Source: Gigantopelta aegis (Eukaryota > Mollusca > Gastropoda > Neomphalida > Peltospiridae). From it: a stretch of 64,000 bases of DNA. The DNA is taken from positions 46,397,026-46,461,025 of the forward strand of contig NC_054704.1 in NCBI RefSeq assembly GCF_016097555.1, read 5' to 3'. The notes beneath the pieces were generated by a model. It did no database searches. It saw only the letters and a program-made list of their open reading frames with translations, and was not told the origin of the DNA. Shown here in pieces: positions 1 to 13,400 of the stretch (positions are counted from its first letter, which is position 1; every line of letters starts with the position of its first letter). The position numbers and the translations under genes were made by a program.

Positions 1-3000
1 AATATTAATTTTTGTGTTGAATGGGTTTTAAAAAAAATTCTTTTCAAGCTGTTTGATTTATGAAAATGTTCACCTTAAACTAGCATCCATGGTATTTTAG
101 TATTCACCCTTAGTATTCAATTAAAATATATAGTGATTGTGATCAAAACAAAAAATATGAAAATGTTTCAATTTGGACTGAATATATAGTGAATGGAATC
201 CAGGTCAAATACTATCTACCGGTAGTCAAAACTGCATTGATTATAAAACAGAAAAAAAACTAAAGAAAAGGTTCCAGCCATAAACCCACTCTTGGCAATA
301 TCTCAAGTCAAAACCTTGTGGGACAAATTGTTATTCAACTTTGATGTCCAGTTTAAATCTAAAGTATGTTTTAAAAGCCATCATGATTTTTTATAGGTGC
401 ATTACAGTATTTTTAAAAACATAATAATGATCTCTTTTAAGGTGAATTTTGATACATTTTTATTATATAATTTACTGTTTATATAATCTGGTGTTGGTTT
501 GAATCATTTGTTATGTTTCAGATACATGCAATCTAGTTTGACTGAAATTAGTACACATGTATAACATCCATAGAGTCTGTTTATTGTATTTTAATTTTAA
601 AGGGAAAAGTACAATGTATGAAATTAAATAATGTGAATGAACGCCCCAATATCTTTTAGAATTAAATTCATAATTATATTTAATAGTATGCACAGCCTGT
701 TAATAGCACAATTGAAAAATATAGGACATTTAAAAAAAAATTGCATTTGTTGATCTGAATGCATCGAGTCACTGGTAAATATTTGCTGGCTGTGTTCTGA
801 TTGGTGAAATGAAAGATCATCTGTGCACAGGGTGAAATTGGCTTATTTCGAATCCTTCCAACAGACATAGTACATTTTAGGCTCTGATTTCAGTCAGATT
901 GGAGTAATATTCTTTATTTGTTCATTTGGTTATTGTTTCGTTTTCCTCCTTAGGTTGGTGTTACTTTACATTTACTGGTTTATTCTTTTAGTATAAAATG
1001 TATACTAGTATGTTGACAAGAAATATTATTTACAAAAGGTAAATAAATGATTTCAAAGGCCTTTAAACTGTTCTTTAAAAACAATTGGTTTTCTGTAGAT
1101 ATTTATAAAAAAAATTAAAATAAAATACATACATACACATACATAAATGTATTTAGCTTGAAAAACTAAGTTGTATAATTTTAGTTTTTTAATTAATTAT
1201 TTTAATAAATCATTAAATGTCAAATTATTTCTGATTTATGTCACAAAACGTGAATAAAATGTAAATAGGTATTTTCATTTTGTATCTCTAGGTTTATACT
1301 AGCTTGAAAGGTTGTAATCTTTTATAGTTTGCAAGAATCCAGGACATTTGCCCCCAGTCCAAAAATGAATAGGTGGACATTTGCCCCCCAGTCAAAATGA
1401 TGGCTAGGACATTTGCCCCCCAGTAGAAATGTTGGCTAGGATATTTGCCCCCCTGTAGAAATGTTGGCTAGGACATTTGCCCCCAGTATAAAAATTGGTT
1501 TAATTAACAACTTAAATTACTAACCCTAACCCTAACCCAGTGCTCAAAATGAAAATAAAGTTGTTCACAATATTTAGTGTTTTTGTTTCATTTTATCAAT
1601 ATAGTAGATATCAACTGGGGGGGCAAATGTCCTAGCCAACATTTCTACTGGGGGGGGCAAATGTCCTAGCCAACATTTCTACTGGGGGGCAAATGTCCTA
1701 GCCATCATTTCGACTTGGGGGCAAATGTCCACCTATCCATTTTTGGACTGGGGGGCAAATGTCCGTATTCCAGTTTGCAAAATAAACAACAGATATTTTT
1801 CTAAGTCTTCAGGGATCAACAGCTTGATCAGGCAGGGACCAGTTAAACATTTGTACCGTATGTTCTGTCAACTAACTTTGACATGAATGGTGAACATTTA
1901 GCACACTGATTATGGTTGATTTCATACTAATTATTGTGTTTGTTGTTCTTTTTCTGAGTTAAACTTTTTGACAGTTTGCACCTAAAATAGTTTGTTAAAT
2001 TATGCATTAAATTAACAAAATGTGTCCTGTTTCTCTTTGAACTGAATGTCTAATCACTTTCTCTTTGAGTTGAATTGAACACATAAAATTGAAAAACACG
2101 TTTTCGTGAAACCAAAACAATGTTAACTAAGAACATTTCAAATGAGTGGCACAAACATATATGCACAACATGAAATTACTTCACAGGGGATCGCCGTTTG
2201 ATATCATGTATGGTTTTCATTCATTGATAGGTTGATCATCAACTGATGTTTCACACGAAGACTGTTGTGAAAAACCTAAACATGTTTTTAAAATGAAAAA
2301 TGGTTTGGTTTTATTTCTTTACTGACAATGCAGACGGCAAACAAAATCTTCCAAAATGTGGTTTTGTTTCAGGAAAATGTGGTTTTCAGTGCTATGTACA
2401 TTCAGTTGGTAGAGGGTGGGGGATCAACTAAAAAGCATTAAATAAGTTAAAATCAGTGACTGCAATGTTTAAAATTCACTGAAGGGTTTGAGGTGCATAC
2501 AGATGAAATTTTAAATTCACATAACCATTGTCTTTAAAGTACTGTTAAAGGCGGGTAAAGTAACCCTCTTCTCTCTCCCCCCCCCCCCCCCAATAATTTT
2601 TTTTTAAACAGAAAAGTCACATTTTGATAGAAATGTTTTTAAATTTTGAAGTAAAGGTTTTGAATATTAAATAATCTATTTACCAAATATTACTTCTTCT
2701 TTTTTAACATGTATTTTTTTTCTCACACTTTTCCTCAGATTGTTTTGTTACAGTAGTGACAATATTTTGTCACATATCTTAATTATAAAATATGTAGTAT
2801 TTAATAAAATATATTGTTGACTGCAGCTTTAATGTCACATCATGCACATTTTTAATTTGTCAACAGTCTAACAGCCTTGTTAAGATTGATTATAAGAAAA
2901 TGTATCCAAGATAGACCGGGTAGAGGAGAATAAAATGTTTATAGTAGACAGAATTTGAAATAAGTACTGTAAGTTCATGTAAAAAGTTAGAAATTGGGTC

Positions 3001-3150
3001 TTGCACACCACCTCCCCAGCCTCAAAGATTAGAAGTTAAAGTATAAAAGATTGGATCATTGGACTTTTGAGCAAAAACTACTTTCTTGTTTGTTATTTAG
3101 ATGATTTGTTTGTATAGAAAATTATGTCATTTTAAAAAAATTATTTACAG
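1..3150 (+). other. intron (upstream part) of the SMAP-like gene
   Basis: No coding exon is recognisable here. The first visible SMAP exon at 3151 begins with two bases that complete a split codon, so an upstream exon must exist, either outside the window or too short to see. The stretch is AT-rich. It holds the fold-back element at 1335-1771, a poly-C tract near 2577-2592 and short A/T runs. Short open frames are uninformative. Confidence 0.6.
1335..1771. mobile_element. fold-back transposon with tandem-repeat arms and telomere-like loop
   Basis: The left arm repeats a unit of about 32 bp built on GGACATTTGCCCCCCAGT with spacer AGAAATGTTGGCTA. The right arm holds the same units in reverse complement, so the whole can fold into a long hairpin. 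The loop contains three CTAACC-type telomere-like units near 1521-1538. The 9-bp sequence AGTTTGCAA flanks it directly on both sides (1326-1334 and 1772-1780), a target-site duplication of Mutator length. The termini (GAATCCAGGAC and GGAATACGGAC) resemble one end of the Mutator-like element at 32717-33784 (GAATCCAGGAT). There is no coding capacity, so it is non-autonomous. Confidence 0.8.
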
Positions 3151-3272
3151 ATGCATCATCCAACAATGGTCAGGCAAATGGAGGTGATCTTCTGGCTGAT
3201 ATATTCGGCAACAGTGATCCTAATTCAGTTCAGCTTCTTGGAGGTGGTTCGAACCAGTCACAGCCAGTTCAG
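3151..3272 (+). CDS. SMAP1/SMAP2: SMAP-like exon a
   Basis: The acceptor is ATTTACAG. Two bases complete a codon from the previous exon, then 40 codons read ASSNNGQANGGDLLADIF and on through GGGSNQSQPVQ. The exon ends in phase 0 at CAG with a weak donor, GTGCCT. A dispersed repeat begins only about 20 bp beyond this donor. The DLLADIF patch is the kind of short acidic/hydrophobic motif found in the clathrin/adaptor-binding region of SMAPs; that role is inferred. Confidence 0.75.
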
Positions 3273-6200
3273 GTGCCTGCTTCTTGTGGTTTTTTTATCA
3301 TGTCATGTCATAGGGTTTTACGTGCACATTCAGAACAAGCTGTTGTAACGCACACCCGTCATGGGCACAAGAGCCGGCTCTTCCATCCATGACAGGAAAG
3401 GTGTGGGGGGGGGGGGAGAGAGAGGAGGGACCACCTGCACTGGTGATATCCGATATATATACCTTGCTGGCAGTGGTTATGTCATCAGCTTTAATGCCCA
3501 CAAAGTGCTGTGTTCACATCAGAGTACTAGGGCTGGCCAGTTTTAATGGCTCAATATGAACAATGACTATTTATTAACTTCCCTCTCATTAACCCCCAGT
3601 CGAGGACAGACAGCCTAGAAAACCAAGGTGTGTTCCAAGGACAGCATGTTTGAACCATCCTCAATATTGTGGACGCAAGTAAAGTAGATGGACATGTTTC
3701 TCGTTGAAAGGATGTAAAACAAACATTTGTATCTGCTTTATTGGCACACACTTTGTTTGGTTTCAAGAATTAATATTACACAAAGCATGAACAATATAAT
3801 AAACTCTGTACACAGATAAATATAGTGGCACCCCAAACACAATATTCTGAGACTGGACACATTTACCGCCAAATAACAATGTTAATGTTATTCACACATT
3901 CTTGTAACTCCAGCAACAGACTGCCTAGGTGTGCAGTGTCTTAGTTGTAGCAGCCTGTAGTTATAGTAATGTGTCTCAAATAAATGAATAATTTTGTTAC
4001 ACAAAACACATAACTACAAAATACACCTTTTTGGCAAATTAATAATGAAAAATGTATCTGGGAAATTCAGCTTTAATTTGCATTAATTGGCAAATGACAT
4101 CTTAATCTCTACATGTATTTCATCTATAGAGATGAAAATCTCCAGTATTCCTCTCTCTCTCTCCCCCCCCCCCCCCCCCCCAGTTTAGAAATACCAAAAA
4201 ACTTATTATCGTACTGTTCTTGCTATTTTATGAATAGCTCACAAGCTGTCAGCTTGTAACCCCATACTTGTTCAAAAAATATTTGTTTACCAATCCCCTT
4301 TTCTTTTTTTAAAAATAATTTAAACATGTATGCATGACTGTGTTTGTAGCTATTGTTTTCAGATTCAGGTTTTTTTAAATTATTAGTCAAAACTGATCTT
4401 TTTTCCCCCCAAGTTTTATTCCGTTTCAGCATAATATAAAATTACTTTGGTAGAGATGGCTCAGCTTAGAATCTACCAAATATTTGTTGAAATTATCAAG
4501 TATTTTACCATCTTTTATTATTGTTAATACATAAAGATAAACACCAACATTACTAAAACAAGATGAAAGCTGCATGATATTCCCATTACTGGGTGGACAC
4601 TAATTGAATTTGCCAGACTGAAAGATCCCTGCTGTGAGGGATTAAGTTACATTAGGTGTCACCCTTTTATATCTAGTATACATGTATGCCTCACTATACA
4701 GCCCCTGGCCATGAGGTGGCTTTACATATTATGTAATATCAAAGGCATGTAAGCTACTTACCTTCTGCACAAATTAACAACAGTGTGTCATATCCTTAAT
4801 GTAAGAGTTAAGCTTGGTTGTAATCTGTAATAGGTGCGACTTAAACTTAATACATGTACACATGTAATGTGCAACAGGAGTAGTTCTGGGTGATCAGACA
4901 TTTCGCCAAATTATCTCAAAAATTAAAAATGTATACCTGTTTTCCAACAAAATAACAATCATTACACACATTTTTTTTTCTCACTAAATTAAAATTTGCC
5001 AGTTTTTCCTAAAATTCGCAACTGGCTAATTTGGCGAGTGGCAGAGCTAGCCCTGTGCAATGAGTTGTACTTGAGCAACATATATTCTATATACATGCAG
5101 AGCTCAATTGGAACACAGAGTGCATTCGATTGGAAAATAGCTGACGCGTCACCAAATCACAAAAATCTTAAGCAATTACGCCCTACGTGTACATGTGTAT
5201 AACTGCAAACATTAAACAACCCAAAACAAACGTGGAATAAAACAAAACTGATAATATATAAGAATAACTATTGTAGTAGTCCCAGTAACAAACTTTATAA
5301 TGAATCTGGGTAATTATACCATTTTGAATTCATCCACCTCTTATCTCTACTTTTTTAATTCACATTTGGTCTTAACAAAAAAAGATGAAGAAAGAACTGA
5401 AGTGTGTATCGATTGTGTTTTTTGAATCTGATTCTGGTCTTTATCATTCCAAATTTTAAATTTCTAATATAAAAACTTAAAATATTAAAAGTAAAAGTGA
5501 TGTATTTTATTGTTAGACAGTATATATTACATTTTACAGTGACAACATATTAATTCAAAACCTGTTAGTTGCTATTTTATTGGATTATAAATATAACTTT
5601 ATTTTCAAAACACAGCTGAAATCAGGGCAACCAAATTTTTGGAGGGGCAACCTCAATGTGAACCCATACTTGCCCTCCGGGCAACCAACCAAAATCCTTA
5701 AAATTGAGCACTGTACATATTTAGTTCAAAGATATTTAATATTAATTTTTATTATTAAAATATGTGTACGTCACTGAGCTCAGGGTACCTCAACCCTGAC
5801 ACTGCCAAATATTTCTGGGGACAATAAAAAAAATAAAAATAAAAATATAAAACCCCAATTATTATGAACATGGTGTAAATAAGGCCAAACGAAATATATT
5901 ACTGGTCTCTGGTTAGCATGGACATCAATTTGTTTTTTGAAATTTACTGTGGTAGCTATAAAAGCGGTGTCTAGAAATATAGCTACATTCCCAAACAAAA
6001 ATGCATGCTTGCGGCAAGGTTGTCGCAAGGTAGTTACAACCTTGTTATAAGGTTGTACAAGCAATGCAAGCTATTTGCAAGCTAACATTTAGCTTGTGTA
6101 AGGTAGTCAGTAATTCTGCAAGCTTCCCGCAAGCATATTTTCATTTTGCAAGCTTAAATAATTGCTGCATGCTTGCGCAAGCTAGCTGCATGCATATCTT

Positions 6201-9200
6201 CAACTCGCTAGCTTCCCGCAAGCATATTTTCATTTTGCAAGCTTGCCGCAAGCTTGCTGCAAGGTAGTCACAAGCGTGTGGCAAGGTTGTCACAAGGTTG
6301 TTACAAGCTATTTAATAAGCTTGCAATTTTTGTTTGGGTAATTTCCTCAACTAATAATATTGGGATGCACCATGACATTTGGGTCCAAATGAGGTCATTT
6401 GGGTGCAAAGTTGAAGTCATTAAAGTTGCCTTGGCTACATGGAAAATGTGATGGAAAGCATTTAGGGTACCAAAGCAAATGAGGGGGGCACCATGGCCCA
6501 TGATCGAGGATGGCAGATGAGGAGAACATGAAAAACTAAATACAGTTTTCACAGAGAGTGACAATTCTAGAAATGATATTGTCACACTGTGAAACTATAA
6601 AAAATAACCATACTTTCCAATCCATGTTTAAAAAATAATAATAAACCTGCATGGCCTAATGAATTTTTTTTTTTTTTAATAAACTAATTTTTAGTGAATT
6701 TGTTATATAACAGGGACGGTTCATGTAGCTTTGAATTTGTCAAAACCTATTAAAAGTGCTTGAATTTAAAAAAATCATCTTGAAAAGTGCTTAAATTTTA
6801 GAAAATAATCATGAAATGTGCTTGAATTGCATATTTCTGCTAATAAATATTAAAAATTATCTTCAAACTTTGTTACCTTGTTACCTGGTATTATTGACAT
6901 AATAGTCAAGTGTTATTTTATTACACTTTTTAACAAATTGTTACTAACTGAATACGATGAATACAAAAGCCCTTGAAAACTAATTGTACAATGAAAAGGA
7001 CCTTGTATGAACTGACACATTTTCCAGTCAGTTTGTAAAAATAACTGAAATATTCAGAATTTTAATTTACAGATTGACTGAAAATTTCAGTCTCTTTACA
7101 TATGAGGGAGAAAAAGAGAGGAAGAAAAATTGTCCTTTTTTTTTCTCTTCAGTTTTTCTTCTTGAAAAATGTTAAACAAAACAAAACAATTCTCCTTAAA
7201 AAAAAAATTAATTAGCCAACAAATGTACTAGTTCAAATAAAAAAATTTCATAATAATATAATAAAACCTCTCTAAATTGGACACTTATTTAACCAGTAAA
7301 GTGCCTGGTTTTATGGGTATCTTGTTTAGAGAGGTTCTATATTGTATTGTATTGATATTTAAAAGGTACTGGGGAAAACGTCTGCTTTTGAGGGAATTCC
7401 AGTCAGGTTTTTAGAGGTTTCACTGTAATTCCGTAGCAAAATTCTTGCCTTTGCATTTAAATAAACAGTTGCATAAAAAAAGAAGAGGAAGATATGGTTT
7501 AATAATTTCTCAACCCTCTATATTGCGACTGATTTGGTTGCATATATGTGACCCTCTTTTTCATTTGGTAACTAAAACATTTTGTACTGTCTATATAAAA
7601 ATAGAAGTAGGTGCCATCTGGCTCCTAAATGGAAAAGTTAACATAGAGGGCAGTTTCCACATTAATTTGTGTAAATATGCAACTGTTTAGCTGGTGTTTT
7701 TTAAAACTCGTACATATTGTGCTGTTATAAATTCAGAATGGTGACATGGGGACTAACCTGTTCGAGAACAGTTCCTCGGATAGCAAGGGATCTGAAAAGA
7801 ATACCAAGGACTCGATCCTTGCTTTGTATGGAAACAGCACCTCACAGCAGCAGATGTTTGGAGTTCCAGGTGAGTCAAATGACATGTTAGGATTTTAATG
7901 TTGTCTTTATGGCTCACCTGATCGTTAGCATGTGTACAGTGTGCTTTAGTTCAGTGGTACACATAAACGCTAGATTTTCGTATACAGTGATACTCATAAT
8001 AATGGCAAAAAGATGTTGCAAGAGTAATGGACATATTATCAAGTGTGACCTGATACTGAGATCAGAAAAATACCATCATGTTAATATGTAAAATTTTATT
8101 CTAGAGGAAACATTAATAGCTAGTTGTTAATTTTGTTTGCAAATATACCAGGTTAATTTATGTGTCAAATCCATATATACATTTGCATTGGTGTATTCCA
8201 TTTTTTTTACATTTTTTTTACAATAAATGAGAAATAACTAAAGTATTCCATGCTAACATGGATTCGTGCTAATATGTGATAAATCCTTGTGCTATACAGA
8301 GAATTAATTTTGAAAACTACATGGTTATAGTTTCATTTAAGCATTTTTACATAGAATTGCTTGTGATTTTGTAGGGGGGGGGGAAATGTGTTGTGGTTTT
8401 TTTCTCTGTCATGTGCTTTTACAAATGTAATTATTATAGCTACTTTTGAGTCAGTTGAATAGTGTTTTGTCACACCCCAAGCCTTTTAGAATTTTTTTTC
8501 AGTAACAGATTGTTGTTTTTTCAAAGATCTTAAAATTAATTTTAAATTTTGAAATAAATATTCTTAAAATTAGTTTTCATTACAAATATTTAAACTATAT
8601 AACAAACAATACATGTATATGTACTAACAAATGCATGAAAAAGCTGAGAACGTCATTTTGATTTCAACTTTCCAATAAAAATTTACATTTTTTTTCCAAT
8701 ATTCTAAAATAATATATGTTTAAAAATGTATTCATGCATGTGAGTGTACGTGAATTAACTACCAGTATATTTCATTTCCTTTTATTAATGTCTCTTTTGT
8801 TCACTGCTTATTGTGGTCACAAAGTAAAATGAAATATATATGGATAGTATTAAGTAGAATACACTGTATGAAGATGAGATATTTCTCTCAAAGACCATCA
8901 TAGGCATCATTGAACGGGGTGGGATTTAGATCAGTTGGTTGAGTGCTCACCTGAGGTGCTTGCATCGCAGGATCGAAGCACCTCAGTAGATCCATTCAAC
9001 TGATTGGGTTTGTTTTTCTCGTTCCAACCAATGCACCACAACTGGTCAAATGCTGTGGTATGTGCTTTCCTGTCTATTGGAAAGTGAATATAAAAGATCC
9101 CTTGCTAACAAGTCAGAATTACCAAATGTTTGACATATAATAGCTGATGACTAATTAATCAATGTCCCCCAAGTGGTGTCCTTAAACAAAACAAACATTA

Positions 9201-10379
9201 ACTTCATTGAACAGTAACTACACTGAGACTTATTTCACTTGCTGAAAAGTCTTTACATTTGAAGTATTTTATAGCATTAACAAGCCAGCCAACATTATTT
9301 ACATATTCATATTCCTTAATGGTTTATATACATTTATCATGTATGCAACAAAAATATTTCAGATTATAAAACATGTAACAGTTAATAAAACTTTTTCTTG
9401 AAATTTTTGCAATGGAAGCATTGAAACATTGTCCAGGACTCCCAAATAGTAGTACTCGGTAAATCAAACTGAACTTTGAATTTACCTATTGAAATATCAA
9501 ATCTCTGTTTTTCTGAATAACATATTAATCAAACAAACCCTGAGATTTGAAACATTATATAAACGCAGTGCATTAAGAAAGGTAAATTGAAGTGTAAGCA
9601 GCATTTAGGTCAGGTCATAGGGCTTAACGTGTCCATTCAAAACATTGTAACGCATGCCTGTCATGGGCACAGGTGTCTTCTTATGCTGGCTCCTTCGTCG
9701 AGAACAGGTTGGGGTGGGTGGAAGAAGGGATCGCCCATACTTGGCCAGTGCAAGAGAGCACCAGTAGCCTGACCAGGGTCGGTAATGGGTGGGAGCAACA
9801 ACGTTTAAAACAGTGGTAGCTCTTTATACAGTTTACCCCCTCCTGTCAGGTGGATGATAATTTGAAAAATTATATATATTCTCTAAGTTACAAACAGTGA
9901 ACCAAGTATCTCAGAGAATTTGCTTGTCCACCCGTCCACGTTAGCCTATCAAGCACCATTGCAGCAGCAACAACAACAGCAGCAGCAGCAGCCTCTCCTG
10001 TTCAACATGCAGCAGTGTCAGCCTGGTAGTCCATTTGGCATTGGGCATCCTGGCTTTTGTTTTATTGATCCAGGTACCCAAGTAGAGGTCACGGGAGGTT
10101 TCTCCTCTGCTATCCTGGTGCATGTCTTCCTGGGAGCATGTTGAAGACACTTGGCCTAATTTTTGTTTTCCAAATAAATTCATGATGGAATTTGAATGTA
10201 TGGGTTTGAAGTAACTTTAAAATGATTTTAATAAAGGATCATAAAAGTTATTAAAAATGTTTGAAAATAATCAGTCTGGATGATGTCCATTATGAATAAG
10301 TAACTTGTACCAAGTAAAAAAAAAAAAAAAAGATTATTGTTTACAGAGATTTACATAAATATTTGTGATATAAAAATAA

Positions 10380-10424
<45 letters not shown>

Positions 10425-13400
10425 CCATCAAATGTGTCCCTACTGTTGTTCAATGCAGTCAAATTCCATTTGGTAATATGCAAAAAGTTCCCCTTGTTGT
10501 CAGTCTTTATTTCAAAAGCACTGTTTCTAACCAGTTCTTGATTCATTTGTTTCTTGTTAGTCTGGTCCCTTTTCTCTGGAATCTGATCTTATCTAATGTC
10601 CTGCACTCTTCATATTTCAAAATTTCTGCTTCACCAGTTTTGTTTGCGTGGTTTGGTTTAATTTACCAAGAAACTAAATGAATAGCACATTTTTGTTTTT
10701 GTTTTTGTAGTATGATGCTGATAAACTATCTTGGATTCATCAAATCAACTATTTTAAGTTAATATCCAGCATGTGAATAGAATCATTGTGGTGACTATAT
10801 TGAGCGTCTTTCAATTGGCCTACAACTGGTTCATTTTATACTGTTAACACAGTTGGTTAGTTTTGTCAGTCTTTGTGTTGCATTTCACAGATTCACAATG
10901 GTCATCTGGACCCAGTTTCACAAAACATTGTAAGCCTAGTTTTGCAAGTAAATGTAAATCTACGACTAAGCCACAATTCATATTACTAATATAGTTTAAG
11001 TACACAGATTTCATTTGATTTTGTATTTAAAATGCTTCATCTTCCATAATGATGTAATTATCTGTGTGAAATAGATGTCAAACATGTATAAAGTATGACC
11101 AGTATAACTGCTAGTCACAGGCATAACAGCTAGTCGCAGGCGTAAACTTATGATGTTTTGTGAAATAGGCCCCTGATTGTTACCACCATGGAGACTGCAA
11201 TTAACTAACATTTTATCCTAATTAAGTTATGTAAAATTATTGTGCAAGGTAGGATAGACTGTTGATTATTTTTATCATGTTATCCATGTAAATATTAAGA
11301 AAATATAAAAAGATAGTTTATAATGTTTATCAAACGTTTTTGGTAATTACTACGCCAAGACTCAAGGATTTTAATTTTGTTGTTTTGTGATTTGTTTTGT
11401 GGTAATTAATAGCATTTTGGTACTACTATAATACTAGAAACCATTCTCCAGTTTGTTGGAGAAAGTTTAAGTACAGTTTGTGATCATTGCTTGGGAAAGC
11501 CAGTGATATCTTCCTTAATAAAAACTTCATAAAAAAAACATGTATTATTTTGTATAAATTTTAAATATAGATCACAATGTAAGTAAATTTAATATTTGTT
11601 TTCATGAAATATTGTACAATTGTCAAAGCTCTGATTTGTGATGACATATAAATATTGTTCATGCATTGGCCATTTAGCTGAATATCATTAGTAATTGTGA
11701 TTCACTTTCAAATTAATCAGATGTCTAGACCCAGTGGTTTTCAGTTTCAAAAAAAGCTATTTTCCGTTTTATGTTTTTTTAAATTCCGTTTCATTTCCAT
11801 TTCAGAATACATATGTAGGCCTAATTAACAATTTAAATAACACAAGTTGTGACAAATTAACATAACAGGCAGACAATGCTGTTTACTTTTTAATTTTTCA
11901 TAATTCTTGACAAAATATGATTTTTTTAAGTTTTAAAAGATGAAAAAAAATAAAAAGTACCTTTTATCAAATATATCATATAAATTTTTTTACCGTTGGG
12001 TCTGTTTTGTTTCCTTTGTACGAAACCAAAACAAGGGTCCAAAAATCGACTGGCGTCGCTATTTGTTGTTAAATCAAAGTAGGCCTTCATATTAGTAACG
12101 AAAAATCGGAGCAAAGGTTACAATTATAACAACTACATAAAGCATAACTGTCCAACAATTGAGTGCACTGTTTTATTCAACGGGGCTTAGTGTTAACAAA
12201 CGTAAACATTGATTTTTATCACCGCTTTGACAGTCTAACGTAGTCTGCAATGTGAAGTATGCGCACGACACAGCGGAAATAAAGTAACACTGCAACGTTC
12301 AGCCAGCCGGGTTTTTTTGCTAAACGTTTACAAACATATTTTGACTGGTTCCCGAAGTGGTCATTCGGTTTAATGTATAGCGTAAAAATCAGTCTTCCAA
12401 GACGAGTGTTGGCGACAAACCGCTGGCTGAACTTAAGCAACCCATACCCGATCAATTTAATTGACAATAATATTGATATAATATTATTGATGAATATTTA
12501 TTGGCCACCAACGACGCAATTATTTACACAATATTTTAAGTCATTTTTCCTCTAACCATTGCTCTAAGCTATTGCCTTTGCTTTTGATAAACGAAAACAA
12601 TTACATGGTTCAAACAATGGTTTCTGCAGAGAAAAAAGTTTGGCCATCTTAAACTGCTAAAGGAAATTAGAACAAATGAGCAGGTGTATTATCGAAATTT
12701 TCTTCATATGGATGAAATAGCAAATCATCATTATTAAATAATTAACATTTTATTCATAAAATACTAATTTATCTAATTTTGCATTAATGATGACATCAAT
12801 AGGTAAATATGAGAAAATGCTTTTGAAAAAAAAAGCTACTAAATATTGCAAGAAAACATAATTCAAAGTTAATATATATTTTAATAAAAATAAAAGTAAC
12901 AAAGTAGACAGTGGATTGATAATTTTATTAATGTTATATTTATAAAGAAGAAGAAATTTTCTCTCTTCGTCTTTTTCCTGCCTGGACATTACTGGCTTCA
13001 GAATGAAATAGTGTGCAATAATTTGACAAAGTGCCATCAACGGCACAATAGTATTGAGAAACCTTCAATAAATATCTACCGATGTTTGATTCTGTCAATA
13101 TATTGTGTCAATCAAAAACTTGCTTCAATATCACACATTAATGATCAATAATATTGTGAATGTTTATAATTGACAATATTATTGTCAATAAAATTGATCG
13201 TGTATGGGCTGCTTTACTCCTGAAAAAAAAAACCTTTCCCGTCTGCGCAGGAGCATCAAACTAAGCCGTAAACCAGTCCCAAGTTCAGCCAACAAACGTT
13301 TTGTTAACGTTCGTAAAGAATTTGGTTCCCAGCGTGGCCATTTGGTTTACCGTGAAGCGTATAATCCAGTCTAGCGGACGTTTTTCCGCTTGAATGTAGC

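Larger units (their letters stand above)
3706..7736 (+). other. SMAP-like intron, repeat-bearing
   Basis: No exon was recognised. It holds a poly-pyrimidine/poly-C tract (4153-4181), a short inverted-repeat element (4875-5055), the GCAAG-rich inverted element (5990-6338) and a palindromic element (about 7259-7430). The open frames in it are short and unlike any family I know. Confidence 0.6.

Noticed and set aside
1330-1790. Possible CRISPR array from regular GGACATTTGCCCCC repeats
   Set aside because: Eukaryotic context; spacers are themselves repeated and the right half is the inverse of the left, so it is a fold-back transposon.
10334-10681. 114-codon frame with a Val/Cys run
   Set aside because: It spans the TG microsatellite; the rest has no domain or splice context.
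12219-12467. Conserved-looking frame QRFVANTRLGR, also at 60253-60588
   Set aside because: The similarity is explained by two copies of the same DNA element with inverted modules; no domain, and the frame differs in length between copies.
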